Positions 12,461 to 24,500 of a stretch of 64,000 nucleotides of DNA are shown piece after piece; within the stretch, counting starts at the first letter, position 1, and each line of letters begins with the position of its first letter. Position numbers and translations under genes: made by a program. Source of the stretch: Amborella trichopoda (lineage: Eukaryota; Streptophyta; Magnoliopsida; Amborellales; Amborellaceae). The notes beneath the pieces were generated by a model that saw nothing but the letters and a program-made list of their open reading frames with translations, did no database searches and had not been told where the DNA came from. Location of the stretch: positions 756,100-820,099 of the forward strand of contig NW_006500103.1 of NCBI RefSeq assembly GCF_000471905.2, given 5' to 3'.

Positions 12461-13538
12461 CTCTGTCTCTCCCCCCCCTCTTTCGTGATCCCAAGGGCTT
12501 TTTCCTCAGGTCTCAGAGAAGAAGGCTCGGGCATGGTGTGCCTCAAAAGGAAACATTCCTTACTTTGAAACCTCTGCCAAGGAGGGATTTAATGTAGAAG
12601 CAGCTTTTGAGTGTATAGCAAAGAATGCTTTGAAGAATGAGCCAGAAGAAGAAATGTAAGTAGAATTTCAGCTCCTTTTATCTCATTATACATGCTGTCT
12701 GCTCATAGACCACAACTTTAGCCACCAAGGGAGAGAGCAATTCAGGTGTCGTATCGATTTTATTTCAGTGAACTGTGAAATTGCTCTATTTTGAAATCAT
12801 TAGGGGAATACCTCGAAATTTATGAACATTGAGATCACAAATAGAAGATAGCTACCACCTTCCTCCCCAAATTTGTTTGCCAGCCAAAATATACAGTCAT
12901 TGGTTTTTGTATAGAAGTTAATCAAATAGCTTTTGATGGTTAAAATTATTAATAGCATTTGGTGAGGGGGCCGTCTCATGTGCCTCCCTCCCCCCCAAAA
13001 AATAAAATTCCAAAGGGATATAGGACCTAAAATGCAACCCCAATCATTATAAATTCATTTCTGAATTAGATCCATGAATTTAGAGCTACAAAAACAGCAC
13101 AGATCTGATGATCTTTGAAGAAATAAAATGAACGGTCCAAAAAAAGTATAACATAGACTGTTTTTAAAATGCAAAATTCATTTTTTCTATTTTATTATTT
13201 TGGTGGTCTAGATGATAGACCTGTTGAATTTAGATCCAAAAGGTTTTGGGAGTGTGGACTCATGGAAATGGTGTGTCCTCTAATGCACCGAATTGCTACC
13301 CATCATTAATTTACCTGTTTGGTTGCATCTCTCTTCTGACATGCATATGCGTGCGCACTCGCATAAAGCAAATAAATTGATCTTTTTTTTCACTTCTTAA
13401 TATGTTAACCTCTGCTCTCTTGTTAGTAAAAATTGTCTTCTCATCATTGCGAAATACTATGATGACAATAGATACTTGCCGGACACCATTGATGTTGCGG
13501 GAGGGAGACAACCGAGATCATCTGGATGCGAGTGTTAA
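3336..13538 (+). CDS. RABG3: Rab7-class small GTPase (RABG3 type), 7 exons
   Basis: Exons: 3336-3388, 3694-3720, 3844-3943, 12108-12254, 12330-12410, 12510-12655 and 13472-13538. They total 621 nt and give 206 aa, the usual Rab7 length. Visible motifs are the P-loop GDSGVGKTS (15-23), switch I with Thr40 in ATIGADF, WDTAGQE (62-68, Gln67), the guanine motif NKID (125-128), ETSAK (156-160) and a C-terminal CEC for double geranylgeranylation. Rab7 proteins cycle GTP on late endosome and vacuole membranes and recruit HOPS-type tethers for fusion; that role comes from the family. All catalytic residues are present, so the protein should be active. Intron 3 spans 8164 bp and is full of transposon debris, while introns 4 and 5 are only 75 and 99 bp. 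Intron 5 is mostly a CT repeat. The start is the only in-frame Met that gives the conserved N-terminus. The plant subclass (RABG3) is clear; the exact paralogue is not. Confidence 0.96.
3972..4009. repeat. (CT)n microsatellite in RABG3 intron 3
   Basis: A CT run starting about 30 bases after the exon 3 donor site. Confidence 0.9.
4010..6059. other. RABG3 intron 3, unrecognised sequence
   Basis: This is non-coding on both strands as far as I can read it. It is more GC-rich than the flanks, which suggests a decayed transposon, but no reverse transcriptase or transposase motif was readable. Confidence 0.35.
6060..7930 (-). mobile_element. Decayed hAT transposon with three BED-finger modules
   Basis: The minus-strand reading gives three tandem zinc-finger modules at about 7265-7465, 6985-7195 and 6740-6945. 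Each has KYGxNPNPNDK, then CNYCxxDTN (or CNFC), then [12 protein letters not shown]. This is the BED-type finger at the N-terminus of plant hAT transposases. Stops break the modules (for example the Trp expected before KYG reads TGA), and module 2 has a frameshift after DTN. After module 3 comes a lysine run and then an acidic tail ([24 protein letters not shown]) at about 6500-6630, so the catalytic core and dimerisation region are missing. The plus-strand left end reads caatgttcta; GC-rich words (gcgcctaag, gcctaggtagcc) lie inside both ends. The right border is approximate. Confidence 0.72.
7931..10203. other. RABG3 intron 3, unrecognised sequence
   Basis: It contains a purine-rich tract (8030-8170) and a minus-strand open frame at 9836-10180 (114 aa) with no known motif. 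Nothing here supports a host gene; decayed mobile DNA is the likely source. Confidence 0.35.
10204..10587. repeat. Tandem duplication, period 192 bp
   Basis: The words aactgctctgcac, ttgacac(c/t)tgacacccca and ccatc(a/g)tccattaca recur exactly 192 bases apart (for instance 10221 and 10413, 10381 and 10573). The copies differ at roughly one base in eight. On the minus strand each unit carries VMDDG followed later by NREDFDEVL or TGKILIRHE, so the duplicated block may come from an old coding region. Confidence 0.75.
10588..11669. other. RABG3 intron 3, unrecognised sequence
   Basis: The section includes a pyrimidine-rich, proline-coding stretch at 10600-10760. Both strands open there only because of base composition. 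No gene is supported. Confidence 0.35.
11670..11775 (+). mobile_element. RTE-type LINE 3' end
   Basis: The sequence gattcgtgtagccgacccca, followed by aataattgggataagg and a gatgatgat tail, is the common 3' end of plant RTE-clade LINEs. The same words, inverted and more diverged, occur at 61200-61245 beside a readable RTE reverse transcriptase C-terminus. Confidence 0.7.
12417..12480. repeat. CT-rich microsatellite filling RABG3 intron 5
   Basis: The run of CT units, ending in a C run, takes up about two thirds of the 99-bp intron between exon 5 (ends 12410) and exon 6 (starts 12510). Confidence 0.9.
12955..13310. other. RABG3 intron 6, possible MITE remnant
   Basis: The stretch ends in tggactcatggaaatggtgt, which resembles tggactcatagaaattgtgt near 18150. 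The shared words hint at a small dispersed element. No terminal repeats were confirmed. Confidence 0.3.
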
Positions 13539-14037
13539 AAGACCTGTTTTAGATTGTCTTCCCATTCATTCATTTGGAGCAATAACATCTATAATATGAT
13601 ATATGCGGGTCTAGATGGTTTACTTGAAGATGCTGTGCTGTTTAGTGTTCTATTGGGTCCTACTGCACTCAATCATTTCCTACTGTAATCTATCACTGTA
13701 CATTATTCCCAGGTATCAAGGAGTCTTAGTGCTGGGATCTGTGATCTTTGGTTTAGTGTGAGTCCATGGATTGATTGTTTCTCGAAGAGTTATTGGCTCA
13801 GAGAGGGGATAATGGCCACTTCTCTAGTAAGGAATGGCTTTCTAAACGTATGGTTCATGGCTTTCTTCTTTTCGGGAAAAGTTATATGAGTCTCTAGGCT
13901 TCTATATTGAGCTGGAAATGTTTGTGGGTGTTCATGGGATCTCAAATTTTTTGCACATGCTTAGTGCGTTCTATTAGTCGGGTAAAAATTTTGAATTTGC
14001 ACAAAAGAAATAATTGGAAGTCTGTCCACCCCTTTTG
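13539..14037 (+). other. RABG3 3' region
   Basis: Probable 3' UTR and downstream sequence. No polyadenylation site could be fixed. Confidence 0.4.
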
Positions 14038-14585
14038 GTTATGGAAAAAGTTCGTATAAGGATGCAATTTTAAAATGTAGAATTAAGGTGTACTTCAAAA
14101 ATTCATCATAAAAGATTGTTTTGATGTTAGAAAATTTTCTAAGTGATTTTGACATCGAGATATACGAATGTAAAAACAAAAAAAGGGATTTTGAGTCTTA
14201 AAAATAGTGTCCTGCAACACATTATTTGGACGGTAAATTTTCAAAATTTTCAAGTATTTATAGATCTATTTGATTTGAACTGTTTTTAGTGTTCAAAATT
14301 TTATAATTATAAAATTTAAAGCTTGATAAGTGATGTAAATAAAATGGATCTATAAACACTAACAAATATTGAAAATACATAGTCAAGATATTATATTGCA
14401 AGATCCTTTATGTTTAGAACTTGAAATCCCCCTTATCATATTCATATTTATCATTTTCATATTTCTTGAGGTTGAGAGCTTCAATATATTCATATTTCTC
14501 GAGGCTGAGTTGATTGAATATTTTCAAGAATCTTTTCTAGTGAGTTTTTAAAGTACACTTCTACAGTCACTTTATATAAACCTCC
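14038..14585. mobile_element. Fold-back TIR element, family P
   Basis: It starts with ggaaaaagttcgtataagg and ends with tttatataaacctccc, the inverse of that end. The whole element is one long imperfect inverted repeat; the centre is near 14307, at the palindrome ttttataattataaaa. The words match the family copies at 581-970 and 1285-1650 (agtatttatagatc, attttcaagt). No coding capacity. Confidence 0.65.
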
Positions 14586-15061
14586 CAGGACATATTGTGT
14601 ATTACATGAAAAAAATGATATTTGCTAGGTTAATACTGAAGAAAAATATTGATTCCTCTGTTCAATGTCTGGAGTATTTATTTGACTTCAATTTTTGCAT
14701 ATATTTATTTGTTGACCCTAGCCAACACTGCATGAAAATGTTGAAAAAAAATTAAAAGAAATAAGGATCGAGAAATTGAGACACTCCAAGCACCTACAAG
14801 TACATAAAAATATATCTCCAAAAATTTGAGGTTAGCTACAGTCGTAAACAAAGGGATTTCTTTGAGACGTAGTCTATATAAAATCCTTAATTCAAAAAAT
14901 AAATAATTAAAAATTCGATTTTAATTTGTTGAAGGCCTAAATTGACGGTCCAGCAAATAGATATGCACGTGCGCGAATGTACGTAACAGTCTGAAATATT
15001 GGCAGTTATCAATGACGTGCAAATTTATATGAGCACTTTATCATAAAAAATAAGGAACTTA

Positions 15062-15945
15062 AAGGGGTGGCAACGGGTCGGGTCTGGTCCCTCCAGACCC
15101 AGACGTGGACCCAGACCCGATTGGACCCAAACCAAAAATTAGAAAAAATATATTTGTGTATATTTAAATGTCATATTAAATATATACATACATTATTTAA
15201 ATATTATAAGTAAAAATATATAATTATATTTATTTAAATATTAATTAATTAGACAAAAGTTTCTATTTCAACCATCCAATTTTGATCAAGAGAAGCACTC
15301 ATCGTTTAATCTTAAATCCAACATCTAAAAGTATTTTATTTTTAATTTTTTTTATACAAATTGTATGAATATGAAATTTAATACGAATCATCTTCTCATT
15401 GGGATACATCTATAAAAAATATTTAAAATAATTTTTCAATAAAATATAATGACCAAAACACCACTTGAAACTTTCAAGGGTATTTTAATCATTTTACTTT
15501 ATTGAAAATATTTTTTTTATATTTTTCGCCAGTGCGAATGGACATCCAAACTTTGGTATCAAAATAATTCATAAAAAAAATAAAAAATAAAATAATGTAG
15601 AAACATGACATTATGATTGGAACAATTTTAACCCTCCATTCAAAATGGAAGGTTAGATAAGGGGAAGTAAATAAATTTTATACTGTAGAAGAAGCATATA
15701 AAGCATGCCCAATTAATTAATTATTAAAACATTATATATTAAATATTATTTATATAATAACACTACTCAAGTAGGGTCGAGTCGAGTCGGGTTAGGTCCA
15801 AATGGACCCGGATCTGAAGAGTGTTCACGTCCAATATTTGGACCAAGACCCAACCCACCGAGACCAATTCTTGGACACATACCCGGTCCCAAATCGGGTC
15901 CAAAGAAAGGGTCCCGGGTTGGATCTGTGCTCATTGCCACCCCTA
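15062..15945. mobile_element. Non-autonomous hAT-like element, GGGTC family, copy 1
   Basis: The left end aggggtggcaacgggtcggg is mirrored by the right end gctcattgccacccct. Both arms are packed with GGGTC/GGACC words (gacccagac, ggacccgatt). The inner 600 bases are AT-rich and non-coding. Four smaller relatives at 32572, 47256, 47669 and 49071 have 8-bp direct repeats outside the same ends, which points to the hAT superfamily. No clean duplication is visible at this copy. Confidence 0.7.
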
Positions 15946-15985
15946 TCATACTTTATGTGGTCTCTTCCTAATATTAAACCAAAAA

Positions 15986-16115
15986 ACGCCATAGTTGGTA
16001 GGTATTTCTAAACCATTAATATTACTTAGGGTTAAGGAAAATCTATTAACTCATTGGGTTTACAGCCATAGTTGGTGGGCATTTCCAAACCATTAGTTTT
16101 GTAGTTATTTGTATT
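15986..16115. repeat. Short tandem duplication
   Basis: The words gccatagttggtaggtatttc and gccatagttggtgggcatttc occur about 81 bases apart, each followed by an aaaccatta word. The origin is unknown. Confidence 0.6.
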
Positions 16116-16621
16116 TCCTCTCTCCCTGCTCATTCTCGACTTTTTTTTGTTTCTGGTAGTCTCTCTAGCTCACGAGTGATTGAAAACTCGGAATCGGGTG
16201 TTGGATTGCACACCCATTGTACCAATCCCGATTGGCGAAATCATTGATTCAGATCAGCCGAAGCTATGGAAATCCAAGAATAATGAACTCAAGGTACTTG
16301 GGTGGTGGGAACCGAGATCGCCGACCCATTGAATTGCATCCGGATTGCCAGAGTTAAGGAATGTCTTTAGGCCTCTCATTCAATTCCGTTTATATGTAGG
16401 GAAATGACAAGACAGTGCCCAGAACAAGGACATGAGTGCTTCAAAAGACCACCTGGGCATGAGAATTATTCAGAGCCTAAAATCCAAAATTATGACATTT
16501 TGCCTTAAGCAGTGTATTTTATCTTGTGCAGAAGGATGTCATTCATCTACCAACAGCCTGGAAACAATATCCAATACCAAATTATGACTACAATTTTATA
16601 TCTAAGTTGAAGTTTAAGAAA
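16116..16621. other. Intergenic, unrecognised
   Basis: GC-richer than its surroundings. No start-to-stop frame longer than about 60 codons fits a known family. It may be the remains of a leader or exon; I cannot name one. Confidence 0.3.
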
Positions 16622-16842
16622 TGGGAAAGTATATAATGAGACCGTTTACTTTTGATACAAGGTGAGACATTCATCTTGACCATTGGATGCGAAATTGGGT
16701 GGCTGCAATTATTCCATCGACCAAGCTCAAACTTCAAAAAACTTTGTGACACATCCAAGCCATCAAACTTCACATCAGATGACCGTACGTAATTGTGACC
16801 ACATTGTATCAAAAGTAAATAGTCTCATTATATACAATCCCT
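16622..16842. mobile_element. MITE family T, copy 1
   Basis: The left end tgggaaagtatataatgag is inverted at the right as ctcattatatacaatccct. Inner words ttgatacaaggtg, gaccattggatg and, inverted, cacattgtatcaa show a long terminal repeat on both sides. The flanks are ttaagaaa and ttaaaaat, an 8-bp duplication with 6 of 8 matches. Confidence 0.75.
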
Positions 16843-16899
16843 TTAAAAATAGGTTAATGAAAGGGTCAACAGCAACGCTGAATACTGGTCTGGGACTAA

Positions 16900-18159
16900 T
16901 AGACGGAGGGAGAGAGTGCGTGTGTGAGAGAGTGTGAAATCTAGAGAGAATTATCGCATGCATGTTAAAGAGAGTGAAATCTATAGAGAATTAGTGCGTG
17001 AGTGAGAGAGAGAGATGAACAATACTACAAACAAGAACTGAACAAACTAGCCACCCTTCGAATCTTGGAGATTCTAAAAATAGACTCTTGCCTAATTGTA
17101 GGTAGATTACAAACATAGTTGGATTCATTCGATATCGACTATCAAAGGATAACCTCAACACCAGTGTTCAATAAATTCAAACTAGTTAAGTTTGAACATC
17201 AATAATAACAAATATACCTCAAAACTCCCCAATCTCACTCAGAGGTCATAGCATCATCCACAACACAAACAACTTCCTGAGGTGCAGAGCAACAACTCAC
17301 TCCCTATAGAGAGCACTTCATTTATTTTCTTCCAAATTTATTACTATGATAATTAAATGGAAACTATTATAATGCAATTAACAGTAATAAACAAACAATC
17401 GCAATTATGAAACTTCACCTGTCTGTGATGATCCTTTGGAGAAGTTCAATCTTCCTGGTTGGGTTGGGTCTAAAGGCCTGCTTCATAATTAGAGCTCCTT
17501 CTCGAGCATGAAGAAAAGAACAGAGAGATCAAAGATCACAAGATAAAAAGGAAAAAATTCAATGAAATCCAAAGAATGAGATTAACACTTCATATATTTA
17601 TCAAAACATTGTTGGGTGAGAAGAGCCACAACAAATACCAGTGGACCTCTTTACCAGTTACAGTATTGAAATCCCAAATAGCGTAACAGGTTACAACTTG
17701 TGCCCCAATTCAAGCACAAATTAATCAGCCATAACCTCTTCCAGAGCCAATCCTGAATGAAACAAGTTTTAAAGTAATTAAGAATTCAACCAATAACAAT
17801 CTCAAAGAATGCATATCCAAAAACCAAAAACAATAAAAAAGAATGCATATGTACATATATATATAAAGGAAAATTGTTTCATGCGGTAGGGACCGCATTT
17901 CGACATTTGTGGTCCCCAAGGGAGAAAGCATTCACCGTAAAGATGGATGCAAATAGGTAGTCCATCTAAAAATAATTGAAACTAACAGTCCAAATGTTTT
18001 CTTAATAGAATTATTATTATTAATTTTAAAAATTTATTTATTTTTTCATATTCATGATCTCCATGTTAGAGATTACATGTCCTTAAAAATTAGGCCTAAA
18101 ATTCCATCTCAAAATAGATTTTTAATAGGTGACTCATTTCTACATGGACTCATAGAAAT

Positions 18160-18160
<1 letters not shown>
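16900..18160. other. Intergenic, unrecognised
   Basis: It includes a GA-rich stretch (16905-17010) and AT-rich sequence. No coding region or RNA gene could be supported. Confidence 0.35.
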
Positions 18161-18162
<2 letters not shown>

Positions 18163-18200
<38 letters not shown>

Positions 18201-18376
18201 GAGAGTAGTACGACCACTACGTACTAACGACGTACTACGTAGTACGTTACGACCCGAACCGGACCGACGTAGTAGTATACGTACGGACCGACCCGNNNNN
18301 NNNNNNNNNNNNNNNCGTACGTACGTACGTACGTACGTACGTACGTACGTACGTACGTACGTACGTAGAGTAGAGT

Positions 18377-18402
<26 letters not shown>
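18163..18402. repeat. Microsatellite block with an assembly gap
   Basis: In order: a TA run (18163-18197), about 95 bases of permuted tacg/gacc words, 20 unknown bases (18296-18315), a CGTA run (18316-18365) and a GA run (about 18378-18400). It lies just past the SWI3D stop codon, in or near its 3' UTR. The CGTA run and the permuted words are likely to be unreliable sequence. Confidence 0.85.
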
Positions 18403-18407
<5 letters not shown>

Positions 18408-18523
18408 AAGAATTATACTGCCTTTCAAAATAATAACTTGAAAATTATTCTACTTACTCAGTAGGAGACTCCATGCAAGATGCCATAAATTCGAAGAACA
18501 GGTAGCAAAATAAACAGGAAATC

Positions 18524-21500
18524 CTAAACCTTAGGAACAGATGGTAAGTTTGGTCTTGTAGAAGGAAGGCCATCTTGGCTCATCACATGACTTGACCTTG
18601 CATGTCCAGTTGCTGAGCTTAGAAGAGATGAAGCGGGTACTAATGGCTTAGTTGGCCTTGGGGGATTAGCTATTGGTGGCTGTGAAGAAACTGTGTTAGA
18701 ATTCGGTAGAGGAGTCTTGCCAGTTGGGTTTGATGATAATGCTGCTGCCCTAGATGTCGGAGGAGGATATCCAAATCGTGCTGCAATTATTTGGGCTCGC
18801 TCATGGTAAAGCCTCTGTCGTGCCTTATCGATTGGCTCCCTTATCCTCATATTCGCTCTCTCCATCTCAAAGAGGGGACCCATCTTAACCTCCAACTTTT
18901 GCAACTGCAGGAGAAAATGAAGTGCTTTGATATCGGAAGGCATCTATAGAGTTGGCATTTTGAGTATGAATTGATTATTCGAATTTCTGGCATGGGCCTT
19001 TCTGAAAAATTGAAAAACTGTCTGTTCTGAAAATCTGAAATCATAAGCCCATATATCACTCAATTTTGTTGCTAGTTTTCTCCATGGAGCTATCATTCCA
19101 GGTGTGAACAAGGAATGGAATTTCATATTTCCCAAAAAAACTGTAAAATATGTACCTTTTGAATTATCTGAATTAGATAATCCAAAGACAAACGCATTTT
19201 CATTTTTCTTAAAAAACAAAACCTTGGTCTCCAGGAGAACAAAATGAAATTTAAGGTTTGAAATCTATGGACCATATAGATGATACCTGCTTCTCAATGA
19301 CTGATAAGACGAGCTGCTGAATTGTTTCTTCCTCCTGCTTCGCAAGAAGTTTTGCCTTGACGGCAGTCGCAGAGAGCGCACTTAGAGCAGCATGTTTTAG
19401 CCTATCCTCTTTGTGACCATCTTTGGATTCCACTGAGGCATTGGGCTTCCTATTGTCTATGTTACTGGTTTCTTTCGCAGCATCACTCTCAGGTTTGCAG
19501 TTATTCTCAACTGTCTTATTTCTTTCTCTTGCATTCTCCTCACCTGTAAGGGATAAAGCAACCAAAATGAGTAGAACTAAACCAATCCAATAGACTGTAG
19601 AGACAAAGAAGACAAGCACAGGGAACAATGCTCCCAAAATTATTCCATCAAACTCATCCCAACATAATACACACACACACAACGATGCTCCCAAAAGTAT
19701 TCCATCAACCCATCCCAACGCACATGCATGCTCAAAGGCACACACACAGATTGAACAATGACATGTGCAGACATACCCTTGCTCATGTGTACATGGGTTG
19801 AGTTTCCATTTAAGTATTATATGTATATGTATATGTAATTATGCATATACATTGTATGTATAATACATGCATGTAGGATGATAGTTAGCGCTTCCAATTT
19901 AAGAAACAGAAACAAGTACTGTACCTGTATTTTCCTTTGCTTCTGGTGCTGAATCAGAAACAACTCTTTGCTGAGGCACTTGTGCTTCTGAAGGAACTGA
20001 TTCAGCCATCTTCTCCACAGCCTTTGCCCTATCTAGACCTGCTGTGGCCTCTGATAAGGTCTTCAGTGGATTTGCTTCATCCAATCCATTCGAAGTAGAA
20101 GGCTTCTCCATGTTATCTGGTAATGAGCTTGATGAAACGGTTTCACTAGGTTCCCGCATAGGAGAAGCCTTTGCTGTGTTCTCTTTTATAGGTGGAGCAG
20201 CCTTCTCTGTGTTCTCCTCTACAGGAGAAGCCTTCTCCATGTTCTCCTTTATAGAAGGATCCTTCTCTGTATTTTCTTTTGATGAGCTCGGCATGGTTGT
20301 TTCCCCTGATTCCTTAGCAGGAATCACATTATCCGATTTTTCCATTGACATAGGTGGTGTAATCGTGTCCTCAGATTCCTTTGGTGGTACTGGGTCCTCT
20401 TTTCTTTCCTTTAATGAGCTTGGAGAGACTGCCTGGCCTAATTCATTGTTAGGAAGAGGATCTTTGTTGTCCTTTAAAGACACAGAGTTCACTGTGTCAT
20501 TCTTCTTTGCTTCACCCTCTTTCACAGTTGATGAATGGTTTTCCTCTTTCTGGACCTCCACATCAACTGTATCAGGAGTGGTGCTGTAGTTTCAACACTG
20601 AATTAGACATGGTATTTGAAGTGGCCGACAAAGGGAATATCTTTAATTGAAAAGGTAAAGTCAATAGATGGCAAGTAAGTTCACAAAAAACAGAAAGATA
20701 TATTGAAATGTTAATATTACAAAGATAGTAATGTGGAAACAAATTGATAAGACAAAAATAATGTACAACTAAATGAAGCAAACAAAAGGAAACATAATAA
20801 AAGAGAAAATATCAATAAAATAGTCAAAACACCTCAAAAAATCAATGTAGTAGTTAAATCAACTGATTCACCAGCAAAAGTATTATTATTATTTTTTTAA
20901 TCATTTCACTTTGGCACCCCTTAATTATTTTGTTGGAAAATACCCAGACTGCCCCTGTTTGAGTTTTAGAACCCTAAAAAATGTGAGGACACTCAAGGAC
21001 TTTGGCCACTTAAAATAACATAAATACTCCCACTCGTTTCAAGTCCCAAACCCAGAACATGCCTTTATAGTTAAAAAATTCCGTTCAGGGTTTGGCCCAG
21101 GAACAAATAGGGGATAGTCATATCCTTTGGTTCCAGTAACTTAAGTGGGGAAATCACCAAAATGCCCCAGCTTGTTCCGTGTTCCAAATGTAGATTTTTT
21201 TTTTGAAAAGACTAACATTTCTTTACTATTAAAGAGAGAGAGTACAGTAGGTCAAAAAATGAGGCTACCCACAAGCCAGGAGCTACCAAATGTACAAGTA
21301 TTTTTTTAATGAAAAAACCTGTTCTAGGTTTGGAACCTAGAACAAGCAGAGTACTAGGGTCATTTGGCTAAAGTTACTTAAAGTGGATCAAATTATCAAT
21401 ATGCCTCAAGCTTATAAATACAGAAGAAATCCAATTTGGGCAATTTTTAAGAAAATTCTTGCGGACCTATATAAATGAAAGTATACTAAAAAAGAAACCA

Positions 21501-24500
21501 CTTTGTTGGTGAAATTGTTGATTCAACCACCACACTGATTGTCTTACATGTTTTGACCATTTTAATAATATTTAATCTAAAAGAAATTGCAACATGTCAT
21601 ACCTCAAAAAATACGTACCAAATTATGAATTATCAACTGAGTGCAGCACTCTCAAGTTTAGAAAGAAGTAAGAAGAAAATTTCCAAAACCATACTTATTA
21701 TTTTTTATAAGAGGCGCCACAAATTCTGGGGAACTTTGGTTGAGTTCTAAAAGAATGAAAGACATTGGCCGTTTGTAGGAAAATTGCAGAGCTTATTGGG
21801 GAAAAAGGCAGATAAAAGTATTACAAAGATTCTTGGGGCTAAAGAAGATCTTGGGATGCTTCCACAATATTGCGAGAAGAATGGGAGGCAAAATAAATAA
21901 AATATAATTATTACGTTCCATAATAAAATGTCGGAATTTCAATGGCTTTGAACTAAAAGCATCCGTATTTGCACAGTTAAACAAACATGGTAATTACAGT
22001 TGCTCAAAAAACATGAACATAGCAATAGAAAGTCCGTCACGAACCTCTGGCTGGCAGGTGGATCTTTCACATCCTCAGGGGAATCTTCAAGAAGGAAGCT
22101 ATGCCTCATAGCAAGTTGAATACCAGGAGAGTCTTCAAGAATCGCCTTCATAGAACTGCGGGTTGAATCAGTAGCAACTTCAGGGTCAACCATGGCAGCT
22201 AAGAATGCCACCTGCAGAATAACCCATGCAAGAGCAGGGAGAGAGAGACAGAGACAGAGAGCTGTACTTTTCAGAACTTATCAAGAAAAATCATAGGAAT
22301 AGTGTGCTCACAAGCTTATAGAGTGGTACATGAAAGAAGACATATTGGCTTATCCAAATATCATTATTTTAAGGACTTATCACTTACCAACGCCATAACA
22401 GGATTCCCTGCTTCTCCAAAAGAAAGTGACCCTCCTGGTCTAGAAAGGGCTCTCACAGCCTCAAATGCCCTCTTCAGCGCATCAAGCACAAAGTTTCCAA
22501 CACTTTCTTTGGCTGGCTCAACTACATCGATTTCTTCTTTTGGCTTTGTTGGTTCAGTTGATAAAGATTCAGGGGCCTCCTCAGAATCTGTGCCTTTGAC
22601 TGGTGGGGCAGCCTCCGGAAGAGATACATCTATGCTTGTAGAACCGGTGTCGGGAGCCCCCTGGATACTCATATCAGTAGGTTCCTTTCCTTCAAGAAAA
22701 GGGTCCTCAACAGGCATTTGGATGAAATGCAAAATACACTGAGACTTTGTTTTTGTGGCAACATGCTCAGCGATCTCATTCCAGTTCTCTCCATAAAGTT
22801 CCAAGGCTTCAAGAAGCAGAAGGGTCTCCTGATTAGTCCAACTTCCTCCACTGACACCCGGCATCTCAGTTGCAGGTTCCATTAGGATAAAATCTGCTGG
22901 TGCCATGCCAGAGCCAAACTTTCCATCATTATAGCACTCAGAACATAAATCAAAATCTGCCTGTCACAACAACAGGTACTCAAAGTGAATCTGCATGAAA
23001 CAATCAAAGAGCGTTTCTTTTCCAATATGAAAGCATTATCACATTAACAGGAACTGGAACTGACAGCGTTTGCACATGGAAGACATTAATTACCATGTTA
23101 TGTCAATTATATTTCTTGGCATTTCCCAGGTAGCCACAGAGAAAATTAATAAACACTAATCTACATAGTTCCATGAAAGTTTGTTCATCTATTATACTTA
23201 GCATGGTGCACATTTGAGTTCACAGAACTTCATACATCATATGACCTGATACTAAAAAGAAGAAGAGAGAATAAAGAAAAAGGGGACGAGAATGAAGGAA
23301 TCTTAAGATCACGAGAAGAAATACAGGAAAATTGGGAGATGAGAAAAACATTTTCTTATAACATCTCTTAAATGTTCTCATCACAAATCTTCCTCAACTC
23401 CAAACACCCCAAAAAACAAGGGAGTTCTCCTACCTCACCCCGTCCATGTGAGGTGCAATATGTATCAAGAAAATTAATTTTCCCATGAAAAAAAGAATAA
23501 CAACAAGACCCATGCAAGGGATAATCTTGCAGGGGAGTTTTGAAAATGATTGCAATGAGTGCTAACATATTCCAACTAAAATATAGATCATGTTGAGCAC
23601 TAACAAGTTGTATATTGCTAGTGACATGGCATGTCACCATAACAATTATATGGGAATCTTGAAAATGCCAATATTTTCATCCCAGACTAACCCCGTTTGA
23701 GCCATTGATAAATTTACAACTTAATCACAAATGCTACACTCAGAAAAACTTGATCTTTGAAAATTTAGCTATGAGTCAAAATGGCATCTACAACGCAACG
23801 CAACTCAACACTCAAGAAACATTTAGGCAAGAAGAATTGGATCCCAATGCCTAAAGATTGATTCTCTATGGCATGGTAAAACAAGAAAGGATATCAACTC
23901 TGATTGTTTTGAAACATTCTTTCAGGAATCTAATTCCCAAAAAAGGTCATCTAATGCAATAGAGAAAAGGTAAAGGTTGTTTTACTAACATTGAGAATTT
24001 ATAAACATTACAAGTATTTTAATACTCCTAGAACTGTTAAAATGTTATCTGAGGTTTTGGAACATTTAGCACCCCCAAAACTTTTCCCATACCAAAAGTT
24101 AGAAAAACAAAACACCATGAGAGAGCCAGTTGGGTGGACAAAGTTTGGGGGAACACGGAGGTAAGAACTGTCTCTAATGAAATTAAGCAGATAGCCCATG
24201 CATAGCTCCTAAAATGTTTTATGAGGTTTTGGAACATTTAACACCCCCAAAACTTTCCCCATACCAAAAGATTAGAAAAACAAAACACCATGTGAGAGAG
24301 TTGGATGGACAACTCAGTTTGGGGGGAAATGGAGGCAAGCAACTATGTCTCTAGTGAACCTAGGCAGGTAACCCATGCAGAACTGCCTAGAATAGTCCTT
24401 GGCTTTTTTCTATTAACAAGTTGCAATGGAGCAACTTTGACTAAGCAATCACACTATACACAGTACGTCTTAACTAACATGACTCGGTCCAACCATGGTG

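Noticed and set aside
18296-18365. CGTA run as a biological satellite
   Set aside because: It directly abuts unknown bases and permuted words, so a sequencing or polishing artefact is more likely than a real tetranucleotide array.
20044-20589. 181-codon plus-strand open frame
   Set aside because: It is the antisense shadow of SWI3D exon 5, kept open by the codon bias of the acidic repeats.
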